From contig OX467082.1 of assembly GCA_950106755.1 (NCBI GenBank), positions 48,502,588 through 48,566,587 of the forward strand: a stretch of DNA of 64,000 bases, in the 5' to 3' direction. The first letter of the stretch is position 1. Each line of letters opens with the position of its first letter. This document shows positions 8,036 to 17,946 of this stretch, one piece after another. A model generated the notes under the pieces. The model made no database searches. It was not told the origin of the DNA and worked only from the letters and a program-made list of their open reading frames with translations. Position numbers and translations under genes: made by a program. The stretch is from Climacium dendroides. Its lineage: Eukaryota > Streptophyta > Bryopsida > Hypnales > Climaciaceae.

Positions 8036-10208
8036 TAAATGATGGTTTATTTATATTTTTTTTAGAATTGCCCGTATTTTTCTTGAATTGCCCAAAAAAA
8101 ATTCACTACTATAAAAATATAATTGATAATATGACTCAATGTTCCCAAACATGTTCCCTACGTTCCCTATACTAGAAGAAACCCGCGTTTAACTTGACGG
8201 ATGGCCGTATAGTATACACTTGTGAAATACAAGGCGTAAAAATGACTGGTAGTCATATTTTGCAGTCATATTTCTCCCCAAAGTGTTGGCCTTCAAGAAT
8301 ATGATTGCAAGCAGTCGCGAATCATCCTTAGTCATAATTTTGTAGTCATAAAACACTGCCATTGTTGTAGTGATAGCTTTACTAGCATATGACATATTAT
8401 CACAATCTACCTCTTTATTCACATCTTTAACGCAATCTGTAGCCAAGTGCAGGAAAAATGTTTTTTCCGGGTTTGTGAGTTTTCCTAACCATTGCCCATC
8501 AGCTTAAGGAGTATTTTGCCAAGCATTGCTTGCCATGAGCTCAACCTTCTTCGCTTCCCATCACTTGGTCCAAGCGTCCTTAACCTTGGAGATTATAAAT
8601 GTGTATGCTGATTGACACAAATGTAATGAACAAGGTGGTTAATACCTAAGACTGGGCTGTTTTGTTTTCAAAACAGCCGTTAAACTTGGGGTTATATTAT
8701 GGCCGGTACAATTGTCAACCCAAATGACTTTTGTACGACCATGAACATTGGTTTGGAAGGCTCGGGGTTCAGTGAAGAATTCAACAAAAAGGACTTGGTC
8801 CATCCAGTCTTTAGGTCTGGTTTTGTAGCATACCCCTGGAATATTGTCTTCTAGGCCCCGAATAGGGTAATTACTGTTGGAATTGGTAAAAATGAGCATG
8901 GGCGCTTCAATCATAGATCGACGTCCTCCAGAGATTCTAATGACCTTGGTGATAGAGTCTCTAGTAGAAACCACTTCGGTGTACTTGACACTGTTGTCCC
9001 CTCTAAATCCCAACGTTCGACCATTGTCTAAATTCACGATAAAATGAATTTTGTCAATGTTTTCCATTAGATTTTCATCAAAAACATTGGTTTGGAACCC
9101 CCTATGCAGCACACCTAGATGGTAAGTTGTTGCCATTTCGATTTGTAATTCTTTCTTGGAACTACAAGTCAAACGTTCACGTTGTGACAACAAAACGATG
9201 TTGTGCACATGCATAAATTGTTGAACCCAACTTGGGGTCAACTTTTATGTGAATAGGACATTGTCCTTGGGATCACGAGATTGGACTATATATGGAGAGG
9301 TAGGATTCATCAAGATCGACATAGCTAATTCAATGAGCAATTTGGATGAGAATTTGACTCTAGCTTTTCTAAATTGGTTAAATGCATTCAAGAGCTTAAG
9401 GTAGATCCAAAGTACCCATTGAGATTGCTTGACACCATGACCTGGACTTGCCTTTGGGTAGAGTTGTTTTTGCCCTCCCATCCAATTCCTAGTGCATGAA
9501 ATTGGTGGAGATGTTATATTTGCTCCTCCTTCATTGCAAAATTGTTGACGTTGAGTCCACCAACGAGAAACCCGGACAAGGTTGGCACTCCTTTGAGTAC
9601 AAAAATGCTCTAGAAATGTAGTAATTGTGTGGATGTAGAGCCCGCGGATGCCATGCACAATTTCATCTTGAACCATCCAAGTGATGATGCGCTTACGGAC
9701 AGCAATAGTGGAAACTTGTTGCAAGCGTTGAGGTGTGGAATTTTCTGGGAGGGCAGCCATGATGGAATTCTTGTAGTGCCATGCAAGAGTAAAATAAATG
9801 AAAAAAAAAATCAACAACAAGTCAAAATTGAGCTGCAAAACCTACGAAATCGAGCAACAATCGAGCAGATCGGGAGGCGTGGGCGTAGTCCAATCTCCAA
9901 ATCGGGCATAGGAAGTGGCAGGAGATTCAAACAATGCCGGAGCGGCAGGAACGAGCGGAAGGGAAGAGAGACCAAGTTGGGAATGAGGATCGCGTGGGAG
10001 GGGACGATGCAACGGGCAAGAGAGGCAAATGAAGTCCAATCGCGAGGGAAGACCAGGGAAGGGGAAGGCAGAAGGAAAGAGAAGGCGAAGGTGGCACATT
10101 CAAGTCTAATACTACACTAATAACTCCAAAGTTCAAATTTAGTGTTGGGTGGGGTAGGCTAGTAAATATACTAAATGCAATCCAATACTAAATATAGTTT
10201 TTAGTGTA

Positions 10209-11103
10209 GTGTGAGAATTTTCTGAAATGCAAACAATATGCCGCCCTTCAAAAAGCTCTGGCTTTGTAATGACTACTGGCTAACTTTTTGAATGAGAGTT
10301 CATTCCAGCTTTGGAAATTTTCTTGTACATAGAACTTCTATACAACATCATGTAGTGTTGTTTTTGGTGGTGCTAAATTGCATTGGAATCCTCTTCCACT
10401 AATCAATAATATTCAATAAATAAAAAATTCCTTTAACAATAGGATGCATGCTCATTTGTTTGAAGTGTCAATTATGGGTGTTGATGTGTGTTTTGAAGCA
10501 GTGAGAATGACTTCTACTCATAAATCAAAGAATGAGCTCTACTCATAAAAACAAAAAACAATCTGGTGAGATGCTTTGGTAGAAGTGATTTCCACATTTG
10601 TAAGGCATACTAATGATCATTCCAATTCTTTCAGGTATAATATAATTTCTATTATTAACCCAAATATTTGAAATAATATCCATCAAGTTTCAATTGAGAT
10701 TAGACCAAAAAATGGAGAGAGTCTAATAATAGTAACAACCCTCAAATGTTTATTTGCAAGTAGCTCAAAAAAGTTCCACTTCAGGCGAATTTGTAGAACA
10801 AAAAAATTGTTGCCGATACAACCAAAAACAAAGACAAGGCCATGCGAGTGAAAGAATGGGTGTCAATTGAACTGATTCCCACACTTTCAGGCAAAACATG
10901 GGTAGGTGTCGTCCCTTGCTTTTGTTACATCAGGCACAAAATTATCTCATTGAACGGAGTACATCCTATACAGAACTCAATTTTACTCACAATCATCTTC
11001 AATATAATGCTAGTACCTCCTCAAGACAATCAAAGCGACAAAATTTTGAACACTGTAGACTTGGATGAAACAACCTCGATGTTGTAAGCGTTTTCAAAAC
11101 AGT
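10209..11103. other. Spacer, no gene recognised
   Basis: AT-rich DNA between the pogo-like element and the reductase fragment. A plus-strand frame of 81 codons (10842-11087) has no recognisable features and lies antisense and just downstream of the reductase stop codon, so it is probably fortuitous. Part of this DNA may be the 3' untranslated region of the reductase gene. Confidence 0.4.
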
Positions 11104-11970
11104 CTAGGTTTTTACTTTCACCTCCAAAGCTTCTATGATCGCAAAATAATCTTCGTCACCCAGTCCATTTGTTATGGCATGTCTATACAAATCATTGACA
11201 ACTGCAACAATTGGTGAAGGTTGGCCAATCTTGTTCACCAACGCCACTGCAAGGCATGGACCCTGCCAGAAGATTCATTTGTAAGGCAATGCTGCCAAAA
11301 GCAAGGAAAAGATAACCCCTAGAAATCGACAATTGCGTTCAACACTTGATATACCATAAAGATTGTTAAATAGCTCTACTTGATTCAAAACCTTGATGAG
11401 TATCGCAAATCCTTCATCAAATTAGGATTGTGGGAGAAAAAGTCAGAAAACACCCAAGAAACACTCTTCACAAACTAATTGATGGGTCACAAAGATGTCA
11501 TAGAGATGTATCTTTTGATGAAAGCCGTTGGATATTGACCCTCCACCATTGACGAACCTTTCATTGCAAACAAGGGCGCACTGATAGCATCCTCTCCTAT
11601 GACCTACAATAGTAGAGCAACAAACAAGAGTCAATTTAAGAAAAGGAAAAACAAGAGTCTTCATTAATGCGTATAGGTATGGTGCGGACATAAAATAACC
11701 CTCAGATGATACATATCTCCGCTTAGATGGCACTCAGGTAAAAGATTGGACTTGCACAATATAGAAGAGTGCCAACATTCGAACAGAGAACCAAGCCATC
11801 TCCTTCTAATATTATACAAGTTCAATTAAAATACAATAATACGACAAAGACCAAGTAATCAACTGCCATCTGAAATGCGCAGTTAAACATTATACCTCAA
11901 TAATGGTTCTTGGGTTTAGTTCAGCTTTGGCTCCTACTAGCAAGCCTTCTGAAAACGATGCCATCACACC
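11104..11970 (-). pseudogene. 3' exons of a glyoxylate/succinic-semialdehyde reductase-like gene (beta-hydroxyacid dehydrogenase)
   Basis: Three minus-strand exon-like blocks match, in order, the C-terminal helical domain of the 3-hydroxyisobutyrate dehydrogenase family, closest by eye to plant GLYR reductases. Block one (~11970-11896) reads GVMASFSEGLLVGAKAELNP and ends GAG before GTATAA, a good donor. Block two starts at 11603 after TATTGTAG (VIGEDAISAPLFAMKGSSM, then YPTAF). Block three (11264-11104) starts after TTCTGGCAG and reads LAVALVNKIGQPSPIV, NDLYRHAITNGLGDEDYFAI and a TAG stop. In the family this domain covers the active site; the enzyme reduces glyoxylate or succinic semialdehyde with NADPH. 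The Rossmann-fold N-terminus is absent upstream, and block two loses the expected KDLRLAL-type end to a stop. I therefore call it a fragment or pseudogene. Confidence 0.65.
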
Positions 11971-12442
11971 GCGCGTCTCACAATATACAGTGGTTAGTAC
12001 ATTAATTGAATCAAGCAATTACTGAATGTTTTTGGCTCCAGTCACTACACCACAATATTCATATTCGTCATTATAATCGCATTTTTCCAACCAAAAGTAT
12101 GATCAGACACCCCAGTCATTTACAGAGTTATGCACAAACCAAGTCCGACCAAGTGTATGTTGAGAAACATTGCCATAGATAACAATGCTTAGTATAGTAC
12201 TGGTGGCAACAAGCTACAAATTGCCCAGATAGACTAACAAGGTAATTTCTGTGATTTGTTTTCAAAGCATCATCTCATACTGAAAAGCCAGAAAACCCTC
12301 AATAAGGTCCAACCAAAAGTATGAAGAAACGTGTTGCTGTAGGTAACAAGGCTTAGTGTACAAGACAGAATCAAGTCCCTAATGACTTAAGCATCTTCTA
12401 CCTAAAATCAAGTGAATCAATCCAACAACTCTACACCTCCTT
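11971..12442. repeat. Noncoding spacer with a diverged direct repeat
   Basis: No exon seen. CCAACCAAAAGTATGA occurs exactly at 12088-12103 and 12309-12324. The sequence after the second copy (GAAACGTGTTGCTGTAGGTA, then ACAAGGCTTAGT) resembles 12160-12195 (GAAACATTGCCATAGATA, then ACAATGCTTAGT), so the spacer contains an old internal duplication. Confidence 0.45.
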
Positions 12443-14087
12443 TCAAATGAATGACACTTCTCCCTTTGCTTGAACTCCACAATTCTGCTTCCTGGAAATT
12501 GTTTCTGAAGACCACGTGAATGAGGCATTCGTCTTCAAGAGTCTAACTATAGTCATCTTCGTGAAGTTCAAGACTACATTGTCCTTCATCTTTCCATTCC
12601 GTAACAGCTCATGATAAGGCCCACCTTCCTAGAATCGATTCAAGTAGTCCTGCAATCTACTCCCATCTCTCAAAATCTCAAAGCCCCAGTGGTGCGGTAT
12701 CAAATAGAAATCAAGAAACCCTCCACCTCCAAGTCTTTTCCCCGCATCTGGTGACAACCATGATGTCAAGGGCAAGAGTGTTAACGCAGCCTTGTAAAAC
12801 TCCACCTAGTAAAGTCTTTCATACAGGCGATTATTTGCAATAGTCCGTGATATTGAGTTCACCAGCTGCGAAGGGTTCATCCTTTCGACTACTCGTGTCA
12901 CAAAGTCAAACAAACCGGCAATATCTGTCTCTAGGTTCCTGCTTTGATACAACTGCTTTATGAAAAATATCTTATGAAGCTTGGATGGCAGCTTCAAGAC
13001 TTTTCCTGACTCTCCGAAATACTTAGTCACTTGCCCCCATCTCACTGCCTGATGAGCTCCTACGTTTAAACCCCTATCACGCAAGTCATCCTCAGTCACG
13101 TCAACACTCCGCAGCATAACTTTCAGGAAATCCCTTGTTCGTTTACCATGTTCATGGTCCTGTATATCTAGATTCAACTTTACTATACTCCGAAGAGAGG
13201 ATAGGCTGTCATAAAAACTCGATAATGTCAAACATCGGAATGCTTCATCCTTGAAGTTGGCATAATTCAGGAAGCCAGAGTTGCGAAGGAAGTCAAGGAC
13301 ATGAATCAATAAACCAGGCTGTCTATCTGAGAGTTCAAAAATCACATTTCACATTCTTTCGCTAAGTCTATGACTCACAGTCGACCCTTCCCAAATTTCA
13401 GTGGCTTCCTTAACCGTCAGTTGCAGATTGATAGTTGTCGTCACTGTCGGCCAAAGGCTAACAACTGCATCCAGGGCCCAACTGCTAGGAATAACAACAA
13501 TATGCAGAGATCCTTGGTAACCAGCATGGCTTCCCCATGCCGAGACAATGAGCATTGTCAGATTGTTCATATAACCTCCCTGAATCATCTTGAGCGAACT
13601 CTATAAAGGTATGTCATAAGCAAAACCGTTTTGCTCCTCGTCCACAAGGAGCAGGTTGGGCCGCGTGTCTGTCGGTAATGCCTACTGCTTGCCCTTTCCC
13701 TCTGGAAAAGACTTGGGTGACTTTTGTAAGTCGAAAAAATGAAACACCCTCTTTAATGTCACTTTTCCATACGTCATCAAATGTGCGAGTCTCAGTAAGT
13801 TGTGCAAGGTTAATACGATAGATCTTCTTGAAGGTCTGAACCGACAGTGAGTCCACCTACATTAGGTCCAGCAAGGATGATTTACCGGTCTGCGACGGCG
13901 TCCGGATAAGCACCGCATCATATGTTGAGAGCATACGACAAAGCTCATGAACTGTGTCCTCCCGCCTGGAGAACTCTCCGCTATTCAAACGATAACCGAT
14001 GCCTTCCAAAGGGCTCACGAACCATGTCCTTCCGCCTGAAGAATGCACACCAATCACTTCATCAAACTCTAACAAAATCCTTACCAT
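12443..14087 (-). pseudogene. Crinkler-type P-loop NTPase with REase-like nuclease domain, broken
   Basis: The frame starts near ATG 14087. A Walker A motif (TPSQTGKSS) lies at ~13878-13901 and a Walker B (LLLVDEEQ) at ~13634-13653. The segment 13588-12806 follows with a STAND-ATPase-like helical part containing LSDRQPGLLIHVLDFLR. The last 120 codons contain GFLDFYLIPHHWGFEILRDG, which fits the D...ExK-like core of the restriction-endonuclease-fold domain found in Crinkler (CRN) proteins. In that family NTPase plus nuclease acts on host or transposon DNA; CRNs are known as effectors and also from plants and fungi. Breaks: TAG 13857, a frameshift near 13670, TAG 13601, TGA 13349, TAG 12806, TAG 12629; terminal TGA 12443. 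Domain naming is from remembered family patterns. Confidence 0.6.
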
Positions 14088-14159
14088 GGCAGAGGAAGAA
14101 GAAGCAGCAGGAGAAGCAATCATAATGCAATCTGCTATCATAATAAACAACCGCATCAT

Positions 14160-14656
14160 TAAATTCTCACAAAGTCCTTCTATCTATCAGGTTTTTAGTA
14201 AAGTTCACCATATTTGTCACTCAAAACACCACCAAAATTATCTAAAGTTTGGAGTTCCGTTTGATACTACAAGAAAACCTTCCTAGTGGATCTTAAAGAA
14301 ATCAGCCACGGATTGATCAACTTCTAACTATCAAGGCACGAAGTGGGAACACACGAGTGTAGTAACCGATTGCAAAAACAATTGGATCGCCTTTCGAGCT
14401 GTTTCAGGCTTTAAAACCCTCAGTATCACTATATCACTATCACTTGGTATTTGTAATTTGATCTCACTAGAGAGCAGAGCCAAGACAAGAGTAGAAAGTA
14501 GGCTAAGAAGATAGACACAACGCTGTTCGAGCAAGAAGCAAGAAAGAGGAAATCCTAGTTTGCCCTTAATTGGAAAATATACCACCAATAGTGGATTCAA
14601 TGAGGGCCACCACTAAACCAGAAGAGACTGAGACTAAGTGCGCGCGGGAAACGTAC
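14160..14656 (-). other. Intron-like stretch with one possible exon
   Basis: Between the NTPase part and the header exon on the minus strand. A donor (GCAG before GTACGT) lies at 14657. An open stretch at ~14480-14390 reads IKLQIPSDSDIVILRVLKPE and TARKAIQLFLQS after a TCTCTAG acceptor, which looks like real protein sequence. Splice phase does not join cleanly with the upstream exon, so it is only a candidate exon of the same broken gene. Confidence 0.4.
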
Positions 14657-14989
14657 CTGCAGACACTTCGAGAACTGTAGCCATACCGGTGACAATAATA
14701 GGTTCTTCTACCGTTCCGACAGATATTCCACCCTCTCTTAATGCCTCCTCGATCTCCTCCTAGGTACACTAGAAGAAAAAAGGGGGTTCTGCGACTACGC
14801 TACGCAACTGGTTTTTCAGTTGCATCGGACATTTGCGACTGGATTGCAACTAGTGATAATTTGGAATTTTGTAGTCGCAGTGGACACTCTAGAATCTAGA
14901 AAACGTTTGTAGCAATACACCTTGTCTATGACTCATTTGCAACTCGTTTGCAACTTGTAAATTTGTAGATTATTAAAACACTAGTCTTG

Positions 14990-15180
14990 ATGATTTGTAG
15001 ATTTCAAAATTCCAAATCTACCTATTTCTAGATTTTAGGATTTTAAATCTACTTTTTTTTCTAGATTTCTAAATTTCAGATCTACTTTTTTCAAGATTTT
15101 AGAATTTCAAATCTACCTTTTTCTAGATTTCAGAACTTTTGAACTACCTTCTTCCTAGATTTCAAAAATTCAAAAATTGG
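14990..15180. repeat. Degenerate TCTAGATTT tandem repeat inside CACTA element
   Basis: About five degenerate units of 35-40 bases built on AAATCTACTTTTTTCTAGAT followed by TTCAGAATTTC-like sequence. TCTAGA and CTAGATTT recur through 15770-15920 as well. Confidence 0.6.
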
Positions 15181-15681
15181 TATTTAATAGATTTCATTAG
15201 TTTAGGAAACTTTACAATTTTATAGATTTTAAAATTTCTTAATTTTCAATTTTTTAAAAATTTCTATTGGTTGTAGAATTTTGTATTCTATAGAATTCTA
15301 AATATTGTAGAAATCTACAAACTGTAGAAATCTTAGAATTCTACCAACACAATTCATTGCATAAGACAACAATAGCTTACAAGTCTTATATGTCCAACTT
15401 TAAGGTACTCTTGACAATAGATATGGGACAACTGAGATACTAAAAAATGACTAAGAAGCAACTAAGATATTGAAAAACAACTAAGAAACAACTAATGTAT
15501 GACTTAACAATGACTAGGAAGCAACTAAGACAACTAATGTATGACTTAAAAGTGACTAGGAAACAACTAGTTTTACTACTACAAAACTCAATTTTTAGTA
15601 GATAAGTGAAACAAATCTATACAGTCAAATCAACAAAATAGCTAAATTTTCTAAAAGTGTAAAATGACTAAAAACCAAATG

Positions 15682-15994
15682 GGCAATTTCATTAAAATGG
15701 AGACATTCCATTATTTGGCACTTTTAACAGTTTAGACTGTGCAATCTGAAATCTATATCCATCCTAGATTTCTAAAATCTATAAAAATCCTAGATATCTA
15801 AAATCTAGATTTTTACTAATTTTTTAAAATCCCGTAGTCTAAAATCTCTATGAATCCTAGATTTTTGAAATCTATAAATGTTCTAGATGTACATAATCTA
15901 TATTAGTCTTAGATGTCATTTTGCAATTGAAACCCCGCAGATTGAAAAATTGCACAGAGAAATATAGAATGCTACCATTTTAATGAAATTTGCC
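15682..15994. repeat. Foldback (possible nested MITE) inside CACTA element
   Basis: GGCAATTTCATTAAAATGG at 15682 is matched, inverted, by CCATTTTAATGAAATTTGCC ending at 15994; similarity extends inward (GACATTCCAT against AGCATTCTAT). The arms are about 33 bases and enclose ~250 bases with TCTAGATT repeats. No clear target duplication was found. Confidence 0.45.
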
Positions 15995-16012
15995 ATACAA
16001 CTAAAGTACAAC

Positions 16013-16085
16013 TAGAAAGCAACTAGGAAACAACTAGAAAGCAACTAGGAAACAACTAGAAAGCAACTAGGAAACAACTAGAAAA
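16013..16085 (+). repeat. 22-bp tandem repeat inside CACTA element
   Basis: Three exact units of CAACTAGAAAGCAACTAGGA + AA followed by a partial fourth. Looser CAACTAAGA / GACTAGGAAG copies occur at 15440-15575 on the same strand. Confidence 0.75.
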
Positions 16086-16485
16086 TGACTAAGAAATAAC
16101 TTTGGTCATTTTATAGTTGCAATTTTTCTCTAGTTGTTTCCTAGTCATTTTTACAACTATAGATTGACTGCTTTGCGATAAAAACAATAATATAAAACAA
16201 TTAAATTAAATTTGGTGCAAATAGAGAGGATTTTAGTCGCAGGATAGTTGCATAGGACACTAGTCGCAGAACGGCCGATTGTGGTGGACACGTTTTTCTT
16301 CTAGTGGTAGAGGCCGACTGCGATCCTGCCCTAGGAAAATCAATTCCATTCAATTCAATAGAACTTGAATCCAACCCAAACTTCACACCAAGTTGAGAGA
16401 AATCGATCTTGTCGTTTGAGGTACAGGCAAATCGAAAAGGTCCAGATGTATGGGTCTTGTAGTGTACGAACTTCATTGTGAAAAC

Positions 16486-16591
16486 CTGCATCCACGTTAG
16501 AGTTAGCACCCAATCAAAGACACGACCGCAAGCTTAATCCAAACCCTACACAACCACCTAAACCAAATCATTCTCCAGTAACGAAGCTCAC
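16486..16591 (-). other. Likely 5' UTR intron
   Basis: On the minus strand a donor (GGAG before GTGAGC) at 16591 and an acceptor (GTGGATGCAG) ending at 16486 delimit a 106-base intron; the second exon starts nine bases before ATG 16476. A leader exon with CT-rich sequence would then lie above 16592. This supports a once-normal spliced gene on this strand. Confidence 0.5.
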
Positions 16592-17271
16592 CTCCACACA
16601 CAGAAGCTCAACGCCCTGATGCAAAGCACCCCGCACACACAGCTCTCAAGAGACGAGGCGAACGAGAGATCTAAAGCTTTTCTCCGACATAGGAGAAATG
16701 CGGACAAACCTCGGCAGCTCGCTAGGTACTCCTCATAGAGACGAGAAGAAGGGGAAAGAAGAAGAATCGTCGCATGCATAGAGAAATCTATTAAAACAAA
16801 GATCTCATATCTAATGAAAAGGAAGATCTCATATGGAAAATGTTCCTTCTTGAGATGAGATATTATTGTAGCACCGTCATAAGATATTTTTGAGAACCAC
16901 TGACTGAAAGTACTTGTTGAGTCAAGGGCCACTGATAAAACTAGGTTCTCTTGACTGACTAACAATCCGCTACTTAGTGTACCCTTTTCTACTTCACAAC
17001 ATGACCTTCTAGGAATACTAAAGTCTTTTCAGCAGTTCTTTACTTATTTTCCTCTACTCAAAATACCCACATCTCTTGTAGGGGAAAGGAGCACGAAAAC
17101 AATGTGGCCCAACTTTCCTGGTGAATGACTTCAAGCAGAAGAGCATTTACTGTACATATTTACATGGAAAATGCATTCATAGTAATTACAAAGCACTCGG
17201 TTCAAAGAAATGTTCAGAATGATATCCTCTTCACTTGTCCAGTCTTTCTATACATGCCAAAGAAAGCATCA
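16592..17271. other. Leader exon and upstream region of the broken gene
   Basis: The part next to 16592 is likely the 5' untranslated exon of the minus-strand gene, with CTCT/TTCTT-rich leader sequence to about 16770. No firm TATA box or other gene was found. A 125-codon minus-strand frame (16588-16965) has no recognisable features and overlaps the leader, so I do not call it. Confidence 0.3.
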
Positions 17272-17946
17272 TCAAGCCTCCCATGGACAGGATTGCGAAA
17301 GAGTTTCCTTCAAAATTAGATTCCCTAGGCGTCCGAGAGGGTCTTCTAGGTTCTTACCATGACACAAAGGATGGTTCCGGACATACGTGGGGACAGGATC
17401 GTTGGACTTGAATAGACCACTCAACCAAGGAAGGAGCGTCCCCAACAAGAACATGTCTCTAGTGTCACCATCCCATGTCTGGGGAAAAACTGCGCTATGA
17501 CTATCGTTTGCCAAGTTTTTCAATGGACCGTCATCCAGTAGGACAACATCATCAAGGGAATCTAATTTCAAGATCTTGGCCAACGTTGTCAGATCTTTCA
17601 AAAAAAAGGGCTTGCCTGGATTTCCAGGCTCCTTGTACGATGACAGTGTACAGTCTTCTTGGGATAAAACGGTCACGTCCTTCGCCTTGAAACATGTTGG
17701 AGCAAGCAAATGTTCCAAAGTGGAAATCACATTCTTCTTCACCATACCGCTCCAGAATACCAAGTTTACACTTTTGTACACCGAGTCCAGGAAGTTCTAA
17801 GAAAAGGATCACCTCTGAATGACCGGGCGGTGTTTATTGACATCGAATGACCTGTGAACCAACAGTCCATTTAGGTCGAGGATGACATGATATCATCGCT
17901 GAGGTACCTTTTTCAAAGAATTGGCCTGTGGATGATGAGTAGCCAT
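17272..17946 (-). pseudogene. FCP1/NIF-like (HAD) phosphatase, broken
   Basis: The frame runs from ATG 17946 (MATHHPQANSLKKVPQ) to the stop at 17272, about 224 codons. HAD-family phosphatase landmarks of the FCP1 homology type are in order: motif I ILDLNGLLVHRSF, motif II VFWSGMVKKNV, motif III Lys in GKPFFLKDL, motif IV VVLLDDGPLKNLA, then AVFPQTW, GTLLPWLSGL and YVRNHP. FCP1-type enzymes remove phosphate from RNA polymerase II tail or other proteins using DxDx(T/V); here motif I is DLNG, with Asn for the second Asp, so even an intact copy may lack normal activity. In-frame stops lie at 17893 (TGA), 17809 (TGA) and 17797 (TAG); no frameshift is needed. Length is short, essentially the domain alone. 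Confidence 0.75.

Larger units (their letters stand above)
5860..8372. mobile_element. Non-autonomous CACTA element nested in the transposase
   Basis: The left end reads CACTACAACAAAAACAGTG and the right end, reversed, CACTACAACAATGGCAGTG; both continue into TTTTATGA and similar sequence, giving inverted repeats of about 28 bases or more. The 3-bp target duplication ATA is present at 5857-5859 and 8373-8375. TATGACT/AGTCATA motifs fill the subterminal regions, as expected for CACTA transposase binding. No transposase ORF is seen; the interior is made of three minisatellites and AT-rich DNA. It is thus a 2513-base non-autonomous member of the CACTA (En/Spm) class, and it inserted after the pogo-like element did. 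Confidence 0.9.
5727..9760 (-). pseudogene. DDE transposase (pogo-like), broken and split by CACTA element
   Basis: The frame starts at ATG 9760 (MAALPENSTPQRLQQ) and ends at TGA 5727-5729. Removing 5860-8372 plus one ATA copy restores the same reading frame across the gap. Conserved DDE superfamily endonuclease features include PSWVQQFMHVHNIVLLSQR, HFIVNLDNGRTLGFRGD, RISGGRRSMIEAPMLIFTN and VIWVDNCTGH. The last two acidic sites correspond to the catalytic D positions; the third acidic region appears lost (LHLCQSAY, where relatives have acidic residues). In-frame stops lie at 9245 (TAA), 8639 (TAA), 8561 (TGA) and 8504 (TAA). No frameshift was needed. The gene would cut and paste its own transposon, but this copy must be inactive. 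Confidence 0.85.
5412..10206 (-). mobile_element. Pogo/Tc1-mariner-like DNA transposon, with nested CACTA insertion
   Basis: The ends are inverted repeats of about 23 bases: CACTAAAAACTATATTTAGT at 5412 and its complement ending at 10206, with few differences just inside. Each is flanked by TA (5410-5411 and 10207-10208), the target duplication used by the Tc1/mariner superfamily. Inside is one minus-strand transposase pseudogene. TTTAGTGTT-like motifs recur near both ends (5423, 5558, 10137). The element is 4795 bases long as it stands; removing the nested CACTA element and one copy of its 3-bp duplication leaves about 2.28 kb, a normal size for a pogo/Tigger-type element. Confidence 0.85.
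14767..16306. mobile_element. Non-autonomous CACTA element in a coding exon
   Basis: The left end reads CACTAGAAGAAAAAAGGGGG and the right end, reversed, CACTAGAAGAAAAACGTG. The flanks carry a 3-bp target duplication GTA (14764-14766 and 16307-16309). Both subterminal regions contain TGCGACT/AGTCGCA motifs (14789, 14835, 14874 on the left; 16232, 16262 on the right). No transposase ORF is present. The 1540-base interior is AT-rich with short tandem repeats and a foldback. Its termini and subterminal motifs differ from those of the first CACTA element, so the two belong to different families. Confidence 0.9.
14657..16476 (-). pseudogene. First coding exon of a broken gene (possible Crinkler header), split by CACTA element
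   Basis: ATG 16476 opens MKFVHYKTHTSGPFRF, then SQLGVKFGLDSSSIELNG and RAGSQSAS, ending at the CACTA element edge (16310). With the element and one GTA copy removed, the same frame continues at 14766 as EEIEEALREGGISVG, EEPIIVTGMATVLEVSA and a consensus GTACGT donor at 14656. The join codon is TAG, so the restored exon has one in-frame stop. The protein part is not firmly recognised. It lies upstream of, and on the same strand as, the NTPase-nuclease pseudogene, where Crinklers carry a ubiquitin-like header, so one gene covering 12443-16476 is the simplest reading; that link is inference. Confidence 0.5.

Noticed and set aside
10842..11087. Plus-strand 81-codon gene
   Set aside because: It has no recognisable motif and no coding signature, and it lies antisense and just beyond the reductase stop codon.
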